From NCBI GenBank assembly GCA_044433365.1, contig JAWXTR010000071.1:1-17004 (forward strand): a stretch of DNA of 17,004 nucleotides, written 5' to 3'. The notes under the pieces are model-generated. The model did no database searches, was not told the origin of the DNA, and saw nothing but the letters and a program-made list of their open reading frames with translations. The translations under genes were made by a program, and so were the position numbers. Source of the DNA: CAMQVM01 sp044433365 (lineage in GTDB: Bacteria > Bacteroidota > Bacteroidia > Bacteroidales > Rikenellaceae). Below are positions 1 to 7,756 of this stretch, piece after piece (within the stretch, counting starts at the first letter, position 1; each line of letters opens with the position of its first letter).

Positions 1-80
1 AATCTGACTTTCGGAGCTTTTTCGTTTTAAGACTTCATATTTGAATCTTGTAAATAAAGGCGGTAAGAACCACTAATTTT

Positions 81-108
81 AATTCATAATGCATAATTCA
101 TAATGCAT
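81..108. repeat. Tandem duplication of a 14-bp unit
   Basis: The unit AATTCATAATGCAT occurs twice head to tail (81-94 and 95-108) and is followed by a partial third start, AATTGC. Each unit contains the palindrome ATGCAT. The end of the tandem runs into the dispersed repeat at 103-163. No function is evident. Confidence 0.7.
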
Positions 109-163
109 AATTGCTAGGTTCGATAACACAGTAGTAGAGACGTTGTGTACAACGTCTAAAACC
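103..163 (+). repeat. Dispersed hairpin repeat, copy 1
   Basis: This 61-bp stretch matches 7632-7691 in the same orientation: a 19-bp left part with one difference, a poorly conserved middle, then a conserved hairpin. The hairpin is AGACGTTG (138-145), a 4-nt loop (146-149), and CAACGTCT (150-157), followed by AAAACC. In the second copy both 8-bp arms are identical and only the loop differs (TGTA here, GGTT there). This looks like a REP-type palindromic unit. The two copies bracket the SusCD-nitroreductase-AraC block as direct repeats. Confidence 0.7.
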
Positions 164-414
164 AAAGCAAACAAAATTGAATTTGCCAAGTCAAATCCAA
201 ACCTAGACGTAGCCCTGCTATGTCAAAATTGATATCTTTAAAATATACAAAATTTAAGTTTTTGGTACTAGCCCTCAAAAAAGCTGTTTTTTATACCTCT
301 TCAAAATTTACATGTTTATTAGAATTTATATTACAAATTTTTTGTAAATTATAATAAATATCAGTAAAAATAAAATACGTTTTTTGATACAATAATTTTT
401 AAGGTTAAAAGATG

Positions 415-444
415 TTGTATTTTATATCTCATAAGATAGCTTTG
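415..444 (+). promoter_or_regulatory. Candidate Bacteroidetes-type promoter for the SusC-like gene
   Basis: TTG at 415-417 and TAGCTTTG at 437-444 fit the Bacteroides promoter consensus (-33 TTG, -7 TAnnTTTG) with a 19-nt spacer. That is the same spacing as the clear tRNA-Phe promoter at the end of the window. Transcription would start near 450, leaving a leader of about 105 nt before the ATG at 556. The assignment rests on motif and spacing only, and the AT-rich background makes chance matches possible. Confidence 0.45.
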
Positions 445-555
445 TAATAAGAAAACTGAACTAAAATTTTGTAAAACTTTTTTGTAATTTATGACAAGAT
501 TTGTAAAATTTAATTAGCTAAACTTCTTAATTATTAACTATTAAAAAACGAACGT

Positions 556-3500
556 ATGAAAAAATTTTATTCTTTGTTTGTAATTTTACTTACAATGACG
601 GTTTCGGTTGCTTTTGCACAATCGAGACAAGTGACAGGTAGTGTTAAGTCGGCGGAAGATGATCTGCCTATTGCAGGTGCGACAGTTATTGTTACAGGTA
701 CGTCTATGGGTGCCATAACAGATGAAAATGGTAATTATACCATTAATAACGTAAATGGCGATATTTCGATTGCTGTAAATTTCTTCGGTTATAAAGAGGC
801 TAAAGCATCTGTTTCTGCTTCAGCTACTCGCCAAGATTTTTTATTAACAACAGATGCTCTTTCGGTAGATGAAGTTGTGGTTACTGGTTTAGGTTTAACT
901 CGTGAGAAAAAAGCACTAGGTTATGCTGTGCAAGAGGTAGATGGAGAGGAGTTAAGTAATGTGCGAACAGGAAATGTTGTAAGTTCACTATCAGGACGTG
1001 TAGCAGGTGTACAGATTCGTACTTCATCTGGTCAGCTCGGTGGTGGTGCACGTATCAATGTCCGAGGTAATACTTCATTAACTGGTAATAACCAACCACT
1101 TTTCGTTGTTGATGGCGTGCCAATCTCAAATGAAGATTTCTCATCTAGTGAGGAGGGTGCAACAGTATACAACCGTGGTAATCTTGCAGCCGATATATCA
1201 CCAGATGATATAGAGAGCATGTCTATTTTAAAGGGTGCCTCTGCTACGGCAATTTATGGTTCACGTGGTGCAAATGGAGTGGTACTAATCACTACAAAAA
1301 AGGCAAAACAAGGCTCTAAAAGCTTTGGTGTAAGCATTAATAGCTCAGTAGCGTTTGATAATGTGGGTATTATGCCTCAATTTCAAACACTTTATGGTGG
1401 TGGTTCAGATGATGCCAACTCTACAATCTCAATTAATGGTACAGAGTATAAATATCCTGATTTTAGTACAGATGAATCGTGGGGTCCTAAATTTAATGGA
1501 GAACAGGTGTTGAACTGGAACTCATTTGATGAATGGGATACAGAACATTACATGAAAACAAAAGCGTGGGAATATCCTGAAAATGACTATAAATCTTACT
1601 ACAAAACTGGAGTAACCTACACAAATAATATTCAAATTTCAGGTTCAAACGAAAAAAGTTCATTCCGTATTTCGTACACAAACTATGATCAAACGGGTAC
1701 TACCGATAATTCAGAGCTTAAACGTAATTCAATCTCAATTAATGGTACTTCGCAATTAAATAAATATTTAGATGTATGGGGTACGGCAAACTATGTGAAA
1801 ACTGAAGGTAGTGGCTATCAAAAGTCGGGATATTATGGAGGTACAATGTATCAATGGTCTCAAACCCAGCTTGACTATGTAGAACTTCGTGACTATATTA
1901 ATCCAGACGGTACTCAGCGTGCTTGGAACCGTGTATCATGGGATGATAATACTGTTAGATATAGCGACAACCCATTCTGGGTATTAAATGAGAGCACCAA
2001 CAACGACTCTCGTGACCGCTTTTATGGAAATGCAGGTTTCAATATCGCACCCCTTGATGGTCTTAAAATAACAGCTCGTGCTGGTGTAGATGCTTTCATG
2101 TATACTATCGAAGAACGTCTTGCTGTAGGTTCTCAAGCAGGCTCTTACTATGCCCTTACTGAAACTAATAGTACTGAGTTAAATATGGATCTTTTTGCTC
2201 ATTATACAAAAAGAATTATGGATAACAAAATTGGTATTAGTGCAATGATAGGAACAAATTCAAATACTCGCTCAGTTTCATATATGAAAGGTAAAACGGT
2301 GGGTAGCCTTGTTATTCCTGGTGTGTACAATCTTTCAAACTCTCAGGTAAAAGCTGATATTGCAGATACTAAATCGCTTAGACGTATCAATGCAGTATAT
2401 GCAAATTTCACTGTAGACTATGACCAATTAGTGTATCTCGATATTACAGGACGTAACGACTGGTCAAGTACTCTTCCAGCAAGCAACCGCTCTTACTTCT
2501 ACCCTTCGGTTAACCTTAGTATTATGTTAAACGAATTAGGTTCATTAAAAGATGTAAGTTGGTTGGATTTCGCAAAACTACGTGCTGGCGTCGCACAAGT
2601 TGGTAATGATACCGATCCATATTCTATACTTAACTACTACACTATAGAATCACCATTTGGCGACAATATAATCTATGATATTGACGATGCTGTAAGAGAT
2701 CCTAATCTTCGTCCAGAGAGAACAAACTCATGGGAGGTTGGTTTTGAAGCTCAGCTATTTAATCGTCGTTTAGGTCTTGATATATCTTACTATCAAAAAG
2801 ACACCAAAGATCTTATTGTAAATGCTACAACAACTCCTGCTACTGGCTATACATCTCAGTTTATCAATGCTGGTTCACTTCACAATAGCGGGCTTGAACT
2901 TACTCTTAACGCAAATGCGCTAACTACAAAAACAGGATTTACTTGGGATATGCAATTTAATATTGCCACTTTAAAAAGTGAAGTTACAAAAATTGCTGAT
3001 GGTGTAGATTTTCTTGACTTAGGTAACAGTATGTGGAGTACATATTCAGGAGCTATATTGGGTGAATCCTACCCTATGCTTTACGGTAAAGATTTTGTTT
3101 ATGGTGAAAATGGAGAGAGACTTGTAGGCGACAATGGCTACTATCTTACAACATCAAGCAGTCAAGCCTTAGCACAAGTTAACCCTGACTTTACAGCTGG
3201 TTTATCAAGTACTTTTACTTGGAAAGGTATTGAATTAAGTATTCTTTTTGATATGCAAATGGGTGGTCACCAATTTTACAACACTGCCGATATAGGACTT
3301 TCATCTGGTATCCTTTATGAAAGTGCTATGCCAACAAATGTTCCTGGCAAAACAGGAGATATACGAGAGAGTGGCTATATCGTGGAGGGTGCACACGGTA
3401 TGTTGGTATATGATGAAGATAGCGCAACATATAAAGGTGTATATACAGATGGTGCAGGTAATCAGTCATCAACTGCTATAGCTAATGATGTTATAATTAC

Positions 3501-3795
3501 TGGTCAACAATATTCTAAATATGCACTAACTTCTCCTTCTGCATTTATCTACAAAACTGACTTTATAAAACTTCGTGAAGTTCGCTTAGGATACACAATT
3601 CCAAATCGTTTTACAGGTCCTATTAAAGATATTCGTATATCGGCTTATGGTCGCAACCTTGCAACATTTATGGCTGACCAAGATCACTTCGACCCTGAAT
3701 ACATGGAAAGCTCTGGAACAAATGGTCAAGGTATAGAGAGAGGTTACATTCCTACTACTCGCACTTTAGGTTTTAGTATCGGTTTAAAATTCTAA
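556..3795 (+). CDS. SusC/RagA-family TonB-dependent outer-membrane receptor
   Basis: This is a 1079-residue TonB-dependent transporter of the SusC/RagA type, the outer-membrane channel that works with the SusD-like lipoprotein downstream to import oligomers using energy from TonB. A signal peptide (residues 1-21, ending AFA before Gln22) precedes a carboxypeptidase-regulatory-like domain (about 24-97). The TonB box DEVVVTG is at 105-111, followed by the plug domain with the SusC-type stretch ending PLFVVDGVP, then the beta-barrel to a terminal Phe. Length is normal for the family. The ATG at 556 is the only start that gives a proper signal peptide, and no Shine-Dalgarno is evident. The gap to the SusD-like gene (261 bp) is unusually long because a ~180-bp repeat lies in it. 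Substrate is unknown: no glycosidase, peptidase, sigma/anti-sigma pair or hybrid two-component system is adjacent. Confidence 0.95.
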   Translation: MKKFYSLFVILLTMTVSVAFAQSRQVTGSVKSAEDDLPIAGATVIVTGTSMGAITDENGNYTINNVNGDISIAVNFFGYKEAKASVSASATRQDFLLTTDALSVDEVVVTGLGLTREKKALGYAVQEVDGEELSNVRTGNVVSSLSGRVAGVQIRTSSGQLGGGARINVRGNTSLTGNNQPLFVVDGVPISNEDFSSSEEGATVYNRGNLAADISPDDIESMSILKGASATAIYGSRGANGVVLITTKKAKQGSKSFGVSINSSVAFDNVGIMPQFQTLYGGGSDDANSTISINGTEYKYPDFSTDESWGPKFNGEQVLNWNSFDEWDTEHYMKTKAWEYPENDYKSYYKTGVTYTNNIQISGSNEKSSFRISYTNYDQTGTTDNSELKRNSISINGTSQLNKYLDVWGTANYVKTEGSGYQKSGYYGGTMYQWSQTQLDYVELRDYINPDGTQRAWNRVSWDDNTVRYSDNPFWVLNESTNNDSRDRFYGNAGFNIAPLDGLKITARAGVDAFMYTIEERLAVGSQAGSYYALTETNSTELNMDLFAHYTKRIMDNKIGISAMIGTNSNTRSVSYMKGKTVGSLVIPGVYNLSNSQVKADIADTKSLRRINAVYANFTVDYDQLVYLDITGRNDWSSTLPASNRSYFYPSVNLSIMLNELGSLKDVSWLDFAKLRAGVAQVGNDTDPYSILNYYTIESPFGDNIIYDIDDAVRDPNLRPERTNSWEVGFEAQLFNRRLGLDISYYQKDTKDLIVNATTTPATGYTSQFINAGSLHNSGLELTLNANALTTKTGFTWDMQFNIATLKSEVTKIADGVDFLDLGNSMWSTYSGAILGESYPMLYGKDFVYGENGERLVGDNGYYLTTSSSQALAQVNPDFTAGLSSTFTWKGIELSILFDMQMGGHQFYNTADIGLSSGILYESAMPTNVPGKTGDIRESGYIVEGAHGMLVYDEDSATYKGVYTDGAGNQSSTAIANDVIITGQQYSKYALTSPSAFIYKTDFIKLREVRLGYTIPNRFTGPIKDIRISAYGRNLATFMADQDHFDPEYMESSGTNGQGIERGYIPTTRTLGFSIGLKF

Positions 3796-3800
3796 GTATA

Positions 3801-3980
3801 ACGCCAATAAAGGATTGAAGAACCTTCTTCCGTTTTTTGCGAGCGGAGTGAGGTCATGAGTGAAAACTCAGCGATTTTTGCCAGCCCTTTGGGCGTACTT
3901 TTTCTAAAAAGCATCAATAAAAGTTTTTTTTGACTAATTAAATTAGAAAAATAGCTTAAATTTTCAAACCTTTATTCGCA
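3801..3980 (+). repeat. Structured intercistronic repeat with terminal inverted repeats (family A, copy 1)
   Basis: The element starts 6 bp after the stop of the SusC-like gene and fills most of the gap to the SusD-like gene. Its ends are inverted repeats: AATAAAGGATTGAA (3806-3819) against TTCAAACCTTTATT (3963-3976), 13 of 14 pairs. Inside are several small hairpins: GAAGAA/TTCTTC (3817-3830), a 5-bp stem closing a GAAA loop (3857-3870), GCCC/GGGC (3884-3894) and CTTTTT/AAAAAG (3898-3911). A second copy lies at 13007-13199 in reverse orientation; by eye the first ~100 nt are about 80-85% identical. Short AT-rich flanks (TATA on both sides) could be a target duplication. It may be a MITE-like element or a conserved RNA element. 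Confidence 0.8.
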
Positions 3981-4056
3981 TATATAATCTATCTTTAAAG
4001 ATAATAGTAATTATGAGAAGCTATAAATTCTCATGTAAACATAAAATATATAAAAT

Positions 4057-5688
4057 ATGAAAGCATATAAAAATTTATTAATCTCAGCAGGTATTGCAGC
4101 AACACTCCTTTCTTCGTGTGATAAAAATTTTGATGAGATAAATACAGATCCTAATCGTCCTGAAATGGTAGAAACTACTGGTCTATTAACTTATGTTCAA
4201 CGTACTATGGCATATTCTTGTACCAACGAAACCCTCAAGGGTACAATGGCGCAATATTGGACACAGATTAACTATCCTAGTATTGAATCTTACAGTTCGG
4301 GAATTATTACTGGTACATCCACCTACGGTTATTTTAATGAACGATACCAAATTATGGAACGTGCCAACAAAATTATAGAACTTGTCGAAAGCGATGCATC
4401 TACATCTGCATACGGAAGTACTATACTTCAGGTAGCTTCGGCAAAAATCTTGAAATATGTACTAATTCTTCAAAATGTCGAAACCTTTGGCGATGTTCCT
4501 TATACACAAGCTAATAACTATATGGAATATCTTAAACCAGCCTATGATACTCAAGATTTTATATTTAGAGATATTATGGAGAACTTAAAACAGATTAATA
4601 GTGATTTAACAGGTGTTACAAGTGGCTGGACATCAGGAGATGTAATGTTTGGTGGTAGTCCTGAAAAATGGCGACGTTTCGCAAACTCATTGCGCCTATG
4701 TATTGCAATTCGATTAAGCAATTATGATCCTGAGTTTTCACAAACTGAAGCAGCTGCTGCTATTGCTGATGGAGTAATGGAGAGCAACGACGACAATGCA
4801 ACTGTATATTTTGAAGGTATTGGCTCACCTAACGAACATTCGCTATACGCTGCAAACTACGATCGCTTCGACCGTAGTATGACATGGCAATTTGTAAATA
4901 TTCTAAAGGGCGATGACGATAAAGCAATGGGTTTTGAAAATCCATATAAAGGAATTATTGACCCTCGCTCTTATCAATATCTTTTAACTGAAACAGAAGC
5001 AATTACAGCGTCAGAAGATGATATAGAAGCTCTTGAAGGTTTCCCCTATGGAGTTACTTCTGCCGAAGCTAATGTAATTTGGAATCAACTCATCTTAGAG
5101 GGTAGTAATATCAAACTGAAAGTTACTCAAAATGTATCTGATGGCGATTTAATTAAAGTATTTCAACCCGATTTCTGGGCATCATTCATGGATTATACAA
5201 ACGTTGCTCTTCTAGTTTGCGAACATAATAATTTTGACACTAGTTGGTTTGAAAAAGGCATTAGGGCTTCAATGGAGATGTGGGGTGTACCTGCAATTCT
5301 TACCGAAGATTATATTGCCAAAGTTCTCGACAAATTCGAATCTGCCGATGAGCAGACGAAGCTAAATATGGTTATTACTCAAAAATATGTTCACAACTTT
5401 GCTCATTTCGAAACAGAGAGCTTCTCTGAATATATACGTACTGGCTATCCTGAATCACTTGTTCATAACAACGACCAAACTGGTCGCACATATATTCTTG
5501 ATGGTGATAGTGAGGGTACAACCTATAATTTCTACACTTACGATGGTCTTGATGCTTTCCTAGAGAGATGTCCTTATCCATCTACTGAGGATCAATATAA
5601 TCGTGAAAATTTATTAAATGCAATTAAAAATATGGGTGGAGATACTCGAGATATACCGTTAATTTGGTCTAAAAACTATCAAAAATAG
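4057..5688 (+). CDS. SusD/RagB-family outer-membrane lipoprotein (SusD-like 2 type)
   Basis: This 543-residue surface lipoprotein would bind substrate and cap the SusC-like channel encoded upstream. A lipoprotein signal peptide ends in the lipobox LSSC with the lipidated Cys at 21, followed by NFDEINTDPNRP, typical of the SusD-like 2 family (Pfam PF12771), which is distinct from classic starch SusD. The central motif EKWRRFANSLRL is also characteristic. Length is normal. A 7-bp hairpin (ATGAGAA, 8-nt loop, TTCTCAT; 4013-4034) lies 22 bp before the ATG and could affect translation start. The gene probably shares an mRNA with the receptor despite the intervening repeat. The stop at 5686-5688 is followed within 5 bp by repeat family B. 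The imported substrate cannot be inferred. Confidence 0.93.
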   Translation: MKAYKNLLISAGIAATLLSSCDKNFDEINTDPNRPEMVETTGLLTYVQRTMAYSCTNETLKGTMAQYWTQINYPSIESYSSGIITGTSTYGYFNERYQIMERANKIIELVESDASTSAYGSTILQVASAKILKYVLILQNVETFGDVPYTQANNYMEYLKPAYDTQDFIFRDIMENLKQINSDLTGVTSGWTSGDVMFGGSPEKWRRFANSLRLCIAIRLSNYDPEFSQTEAAAAIADGVMESNDDNATVYFEGIGSPNEHSLYAANYDRFDRSMTWQFVNILKGDDDKAMGFENPYKGIIDPRSYQYLLTETEAITASEDDIEALEGFPYGVTSAEANVIWNQLILEGSNIKLKVTQNVSDGDLIKVFQPDFWASFMDYTNVALLVCEHNNFDTSWFEKGIRASMEMWGVPAILTEDYIAKVLDKFESADEQTKLNMVITQKYVHNFAHFETESFSEYIRTGYPESLVHNNDQTGRTYILDGDSEGTTYNFYTYDGLDAFLERCPYPSTEDQYNRENLLNAIKNMGGDTRDIPLIWSKNYQK

Positions 5689-5692
5689 TTTT

Positions 5693-5950
5693 CACAATTT
5701 TTGAAAAAAATTGTGCGCTCAGTGGTCTCGAAGAGCCACTTAAAGCGTGTTTTTGTTCACTTTTTCTTAAAAAGTGTTAAATATAAGGGGGTGACTCAAA
5801 AGCACCTATTTAAAACAAACAACCCTTGTCACAGAGCTTGTGACAAGGGTTGTTTGTCTGTTTTATGGACTTTTGAGTCACCCCTTCGGAGGTTTCTTAG
5901 ATATGTAACTAATTGTAAACTAGTCAAATATAGATTTTGAGAATAACCCT
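5693..5950 (+). repeat. Dispersed structured repeat with variable central hairpin (family B, copy 1)
   Basis: The element begins 5 bp after the SusD-like stop codon. Its left module (5693-5785, 93 bp) matches 7757-7849 with 5 mismatches and no gaps. It contains hairpins CACAATTTT/AAAATTGTG (5693-5715), AGTGG..CCACT (about 5721-5740) and CACTTTTT/AAAAAGTG. The right module (5885-5950) matches 7897-7962 at roughly 80% and ends in GATTTTGAGAATAACCC. Between the modules, 5786-5884 is unrelated to the other copy and is itself a long inverted repeat. A reading frame can be drawn through 5701-5940, but it crosses these repeats and is not a gene. The hairpins may help end the susCD transcript, although there is no clear U-run. 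Confidence 0.8.
5788..5884. mobile_element. 97-bp MITE-like inverted repeat nested in family B copy 1
   Basis: Perfect 15-bp terminal inverted repeats, GGGGTGACTCAAAAG (5788-5802) and CTTTTGAGTCACCCC (5870-5884), enclose a second perfect 19-bp stem (5815-5833 with 5839-5857) around a 5-nt loop (5834-5838). G-rich termini of this kind resemble the ends of several transposase families, so a non-autonomous insertion is plausible. It contains no coding sequence. I see no clear target duplication, and the equivalent position in copy 2 holds a different hairpin rather than an empty site. Confidence 0.6.
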
Positions 5951-5958
5951 ATAGAGAA

Positions 5959-6504
5959 CTACACAAAACGAAGCAAATCATCAACCGATTTACGTGGTGT
6001 AGCGGCAGCGTGGTTGCCCTCTTCGTAACCGAATGTTATGATTGAAGCTACTGTTTCGCCCTCTGGTAGCGATATAATCTCTGCAATGGCTTTATCGTCG
6101 ATAATTCCAAAAATACAGGTTCCAACCCCTTTAGCATGAGCTGCAAGACAAAAAGTTTGACAAGCTATGCCTGCGTCAAACATCTCCCACTGGTTGCTTT
6201 TTGAAGTTGCATAAGAGTTTTCGTCTACTTTACCACTTTTACCCTTAACATAGCTTAACACCATCACCCCTTTAGCATTTTTTAAAGTGTTCATATTATA
6301 TGCAAATCCGTTTACGCCTTTTTCGTAGATTTGTTTAATTACAGCCTCATCATCTACAATTGTGTAGCGAGCAACTTGGAAATTTGCCCAAGATGGCGAC
6401 CAACGGCTAATCTCTACAATTTCGCTCATTAATTCACGGCTAACCTTTTCATTTTTGTAACTTCGCACACTTCTGCGCTCTTTAATCATTTCAATTGCTT
6501 CCAT
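5959..6504 (-). CDS. Nitroreductase-family FMN oxidoreductase
   Basis: This 181-residue cytoplasmic flavoprotein belongs to the nitroreductase family (Pfam PF00881), whose members bind FMN as dimers and use NAD(P)H to reduce quinones, nitro compounds or related substrates. The N-terminal RRSVRSY is the usual FMN-phosphate-binding start. SPSWANFQ (about 36-43) is the second typical flavin site, and the DAGIACQTFCLAAHAKGVGTC region forms the core of the fold. Length is typical of the compact subfamily. It is transcribed divergently from the AraC-type gene, so that regulator may control it. A TATCTTTG promoter box lies about 76 bp upstream of the ATG. The natural substrate cannot be inferred. 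Confidence 0.9.
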   Translation of the reverse strand: MEAIEMIKERRSVRSYKNEKVSRELMSEIVEISRWSPSWANFQVARYTIVDDEAVIKQIYEKGVNGFAYNMNTLKNAKGVMVLSYVKGKSGKVDENSYATSKSNQWEMFDAGIACQTFCLAAHAKGVGTCIFGIIDDKAIAEIISLPEGETVASIITFGYEEGNHAAATPRKSVDDLLRFV

Positions 6505-6579
6505 AATAGTATATATATTAATTTTATGTAACTTCTAAATTCTAACTTTCGAAGCTTTCCTTCTTTAATTTTTCTTTTG

Positions 6580-6587
6580 CAAAGATA
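6580..6587 (-). promoter_or_regulatory. Candidate -7 box for the nitroreductase gene
   Basis: On the minus strand this reads TATCTTTG, an exact match to the Bacteroidetes TAnnTTTG box, continuing into GC. No TTG occurs at the expected -33 distance, so the promoter would be weak or activator-dependent. The leader to the start at 6504 would be about 70 nt. The call rests on the motif alone. Confidence 0.4.
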
Positions 6588-6640
6588 ATGCTAATTTTAA
6601 TGGAATATATTGTATTAAAATCAGTATTAATTGAACTTTT

Positions 6641-6670
6641 TATAGAAAATTGGTTAAATTTTATAGAAAA
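6641..6670. promoter_or_regulatory. Possible AraC-type operator: TATAGAAAA direct repeat 21 bp apart
   Basis: TATAGAAAA occurs at 6641-6649 and again at 6662-6670, exactly 21 bp apart, with similar flanking bases (T-runs before, TTGG/ATCGG after). AraC-family proteins often bind direct repeats about two helical turns apart. The pair lies between the divergent nitroreductase and AraC-type genes, 26-55 bp upstream of the candidate -7 box of the regulator. That it is the operator of this regulator is an inference. Confidence 0.4.
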
Positions 6671-6695
6671 ATCGGGAAAAGCGGAGGTTTTTACC

Positions 6696-6703
6696 TATTT
6701 TTG
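6696..6703 (+). promoter_or_regulatory. Candidate -7 box for the AraC-type gene
   Basis: TATTTTTG fits TAnnTTTG and lies 30 bp before the ATG, giving a leader of about 24 nt. There is no TTG at the -33 position. The match is weak because the surroundings are T-rich. Confidence 0.3.
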
Positions 6704-6733
6704 TAAAAATAAACTGATTTAAATACAATAAAA

Positions 6734-7597
6734 ATGGATATAAATAATTTAAAACAGATTTTTGAAGTTGAGGTATTGGAGCTTACAAACTGGGTGAAAA
6801 GAGCCTATAAAAACAACTTTTTTGAGATAATTTATATCGAAAATGGTAGTGGCAGCCAATGTATAAATTACAATGAGTTTGAATATAAAGCTGGAAATAT
6901 TTTTCTGCTTCCACCTCTTAATTGTCACTCTTTTAAGATAGTAGAGAGTACAAAATGTTATGTTATACGTTTTTGTGATCTATATTTTCGCAACGATAAT
7001 AACTCTGCAGATTATAACAAATGGTTTGAAAATATCTCCTATATTTTAGCTAACTACAATCGTGTTCCTGGCGATATAATCACCTCTGAACAGGAACGAC
7101 AATATATAAAATCGTCTATAATATCCATATATCGTGAATATCTTAACTCTGATAAATATTCAAAGGGTATCATATTGGCAAATGTTAGCTCTATTCTCAA
7201 TATTTTAGCTAGAAATATTGAACTTCGATTTGCAGAGTGTATGAGTCATAGCGATAGCAGATTTAGTATGATTATTAGATATATTGGCACACATCTAATG
7301 GATAATGAGAGGCTAAAAATCGATGCTATAGCCGACAAATTTGGAATTTCTAAAGGTTATTTTTCCGATTATTTTAAAAAACATGCTGGAATCAATTTTG
7401 GAGAATACATAGTACGTGCAAAGCTTCGAATAGCAGAGACATACATTCTGCATAGCGACAAATCATTAAAAGAAATAGCCTACACTTTAAGCTTTTCAGA
7501 TAGTAGCCACCTCTCTAATTCATTTAAAAAATATTATGGTATTACAGTCGGTGAATTTAAAAAACTAGGAGGACAACTAGAACGAAAGTATTGTTAA
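6734..7597 (+). CDS. AraC-family transcriptional regulator
   Basis: This 287-residue protein has an N-terminal cupin-like effector domain (about 20-100: FFEIIYIENGSGSQ, then the KAGNIFLLPP turn) and a C-terminal AraC double helix-turn-helix domain (about 185-282). The first recognition unit is around IDAIADKFGISKGYFSDYFKK and the second around KEIAYTLSFSDSSHLSNSFKK; it ends GITVGEFKK, a standard family finish. AraC proteins of this form usually activate a neighbouring operon when a small ligand binds the cupin. Likely targets are the divergent nitroreductase gene and itself, through the 21-bp direct repeat in the shared region. Control of the SusC/SusD pair is possible but nothing in the sequence shows it. 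The ligand is unknown. Confidence 0.92.
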   Translation: MDINNLKQIFEVEVLELTNWVKRAYKNNFFEIIYIENGSGSQCINYNEFEYKAGNIFLLPPLNCHSFKIVESTKCYVIRFCDLYFRNDNNSADYNKWFENISYILANYNRVPGDIITSEQERQYIKSSIISIYREYLNSDKYSKGIILANVSSILNILARNIELRFAECMSHSDSRFSMIIRYIGTHLMDNERLKIDAIADKFGISKGYFSDYFKKHAGINFGEYIVRAKLRIAETYILHSDKSLKEIAYTLSFSDSSHLSNSFKKYYGITVGEFKKLGGQLERKYC

Positions 7598-7631
7598 TGG
7601 GAGTTTTAAGAAAAGTAATTTTCAATTTATT

Positions 7632-7691
7632 ATGCATAATTGCTGGGTTCAGTATCACCCCGTAGAGACGTTGGGTTCAACGTCTAAAACC
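7632..7691 (+). repeat. Dispersed hairpin repeat, copy 2
   Basis: This is the same-orientation copy of 103-163. The hairpin arms AGACGTTG (7666-7673) and CAACGTCT (7678-7685) are identical to copy 1, while the loop is GGTT. It lies 34 bp after the AraC-type stop codon. A degenerate echo, GGTTGCATCCACCGTCTATAACCG, follows at about 7699-7722. Confidence 0.7.
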
Positions 7692-7756
7692 GAACACAGG
7701 TTGCATCCACCGTCTATAACCGATTCATAGGCAAAACCCTTTTTGCGGATTTGCCG

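Larger units (their letters stand above)
1..555. other. Gene-free AT-rich region upstream of the SusC-like gene
   Basis: No reading frame here looks like a gene. The stretch holds a tandem pair of a 14-bp unit (81-108), a hairpin-bearing dispersed repeat (103-163) and a candidate promoter (415-444), annotated separately. The rest (about 164-410) is very AT-rich and I see no further structure in it. The first 30 bases resemble 6540-6565 (ACTTTCG followed by AGCTTT), so they may be the end of another short dispersed repeat cut by the window edge. Confidence 0.6.

Noticed and set aside
5786..5884. Family B as integron-like cassettes with attC sites.
   Set aside because: No integrase gene, no attC core sites and no coding cassette is present; only the idea of a conserved frame with a variable middle is shared.
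5701..5940. A 79-codon open frame after the SusD-like gene.
   Set aside because: It runs through both modules of repeat family B and a MITE-like palindrome; its product is basic, low in recognisable motifs, and the frame is not preserved in copy 2.
103..7691. A CRISPR array made from the repeated hairpin units.
   Set aside because: The copies are thousands of bases apart with genes in between, there is no regular spacing and no cas genes are present.
7723..7738. TTCATAGGCAAAACCC as a left inverted end matching GGTTTTGCGAATGACCC.
   Set aside because: The match is partial, and copy 1 of family B has no counterpart at the same distance, so I did not call it an element boundary.
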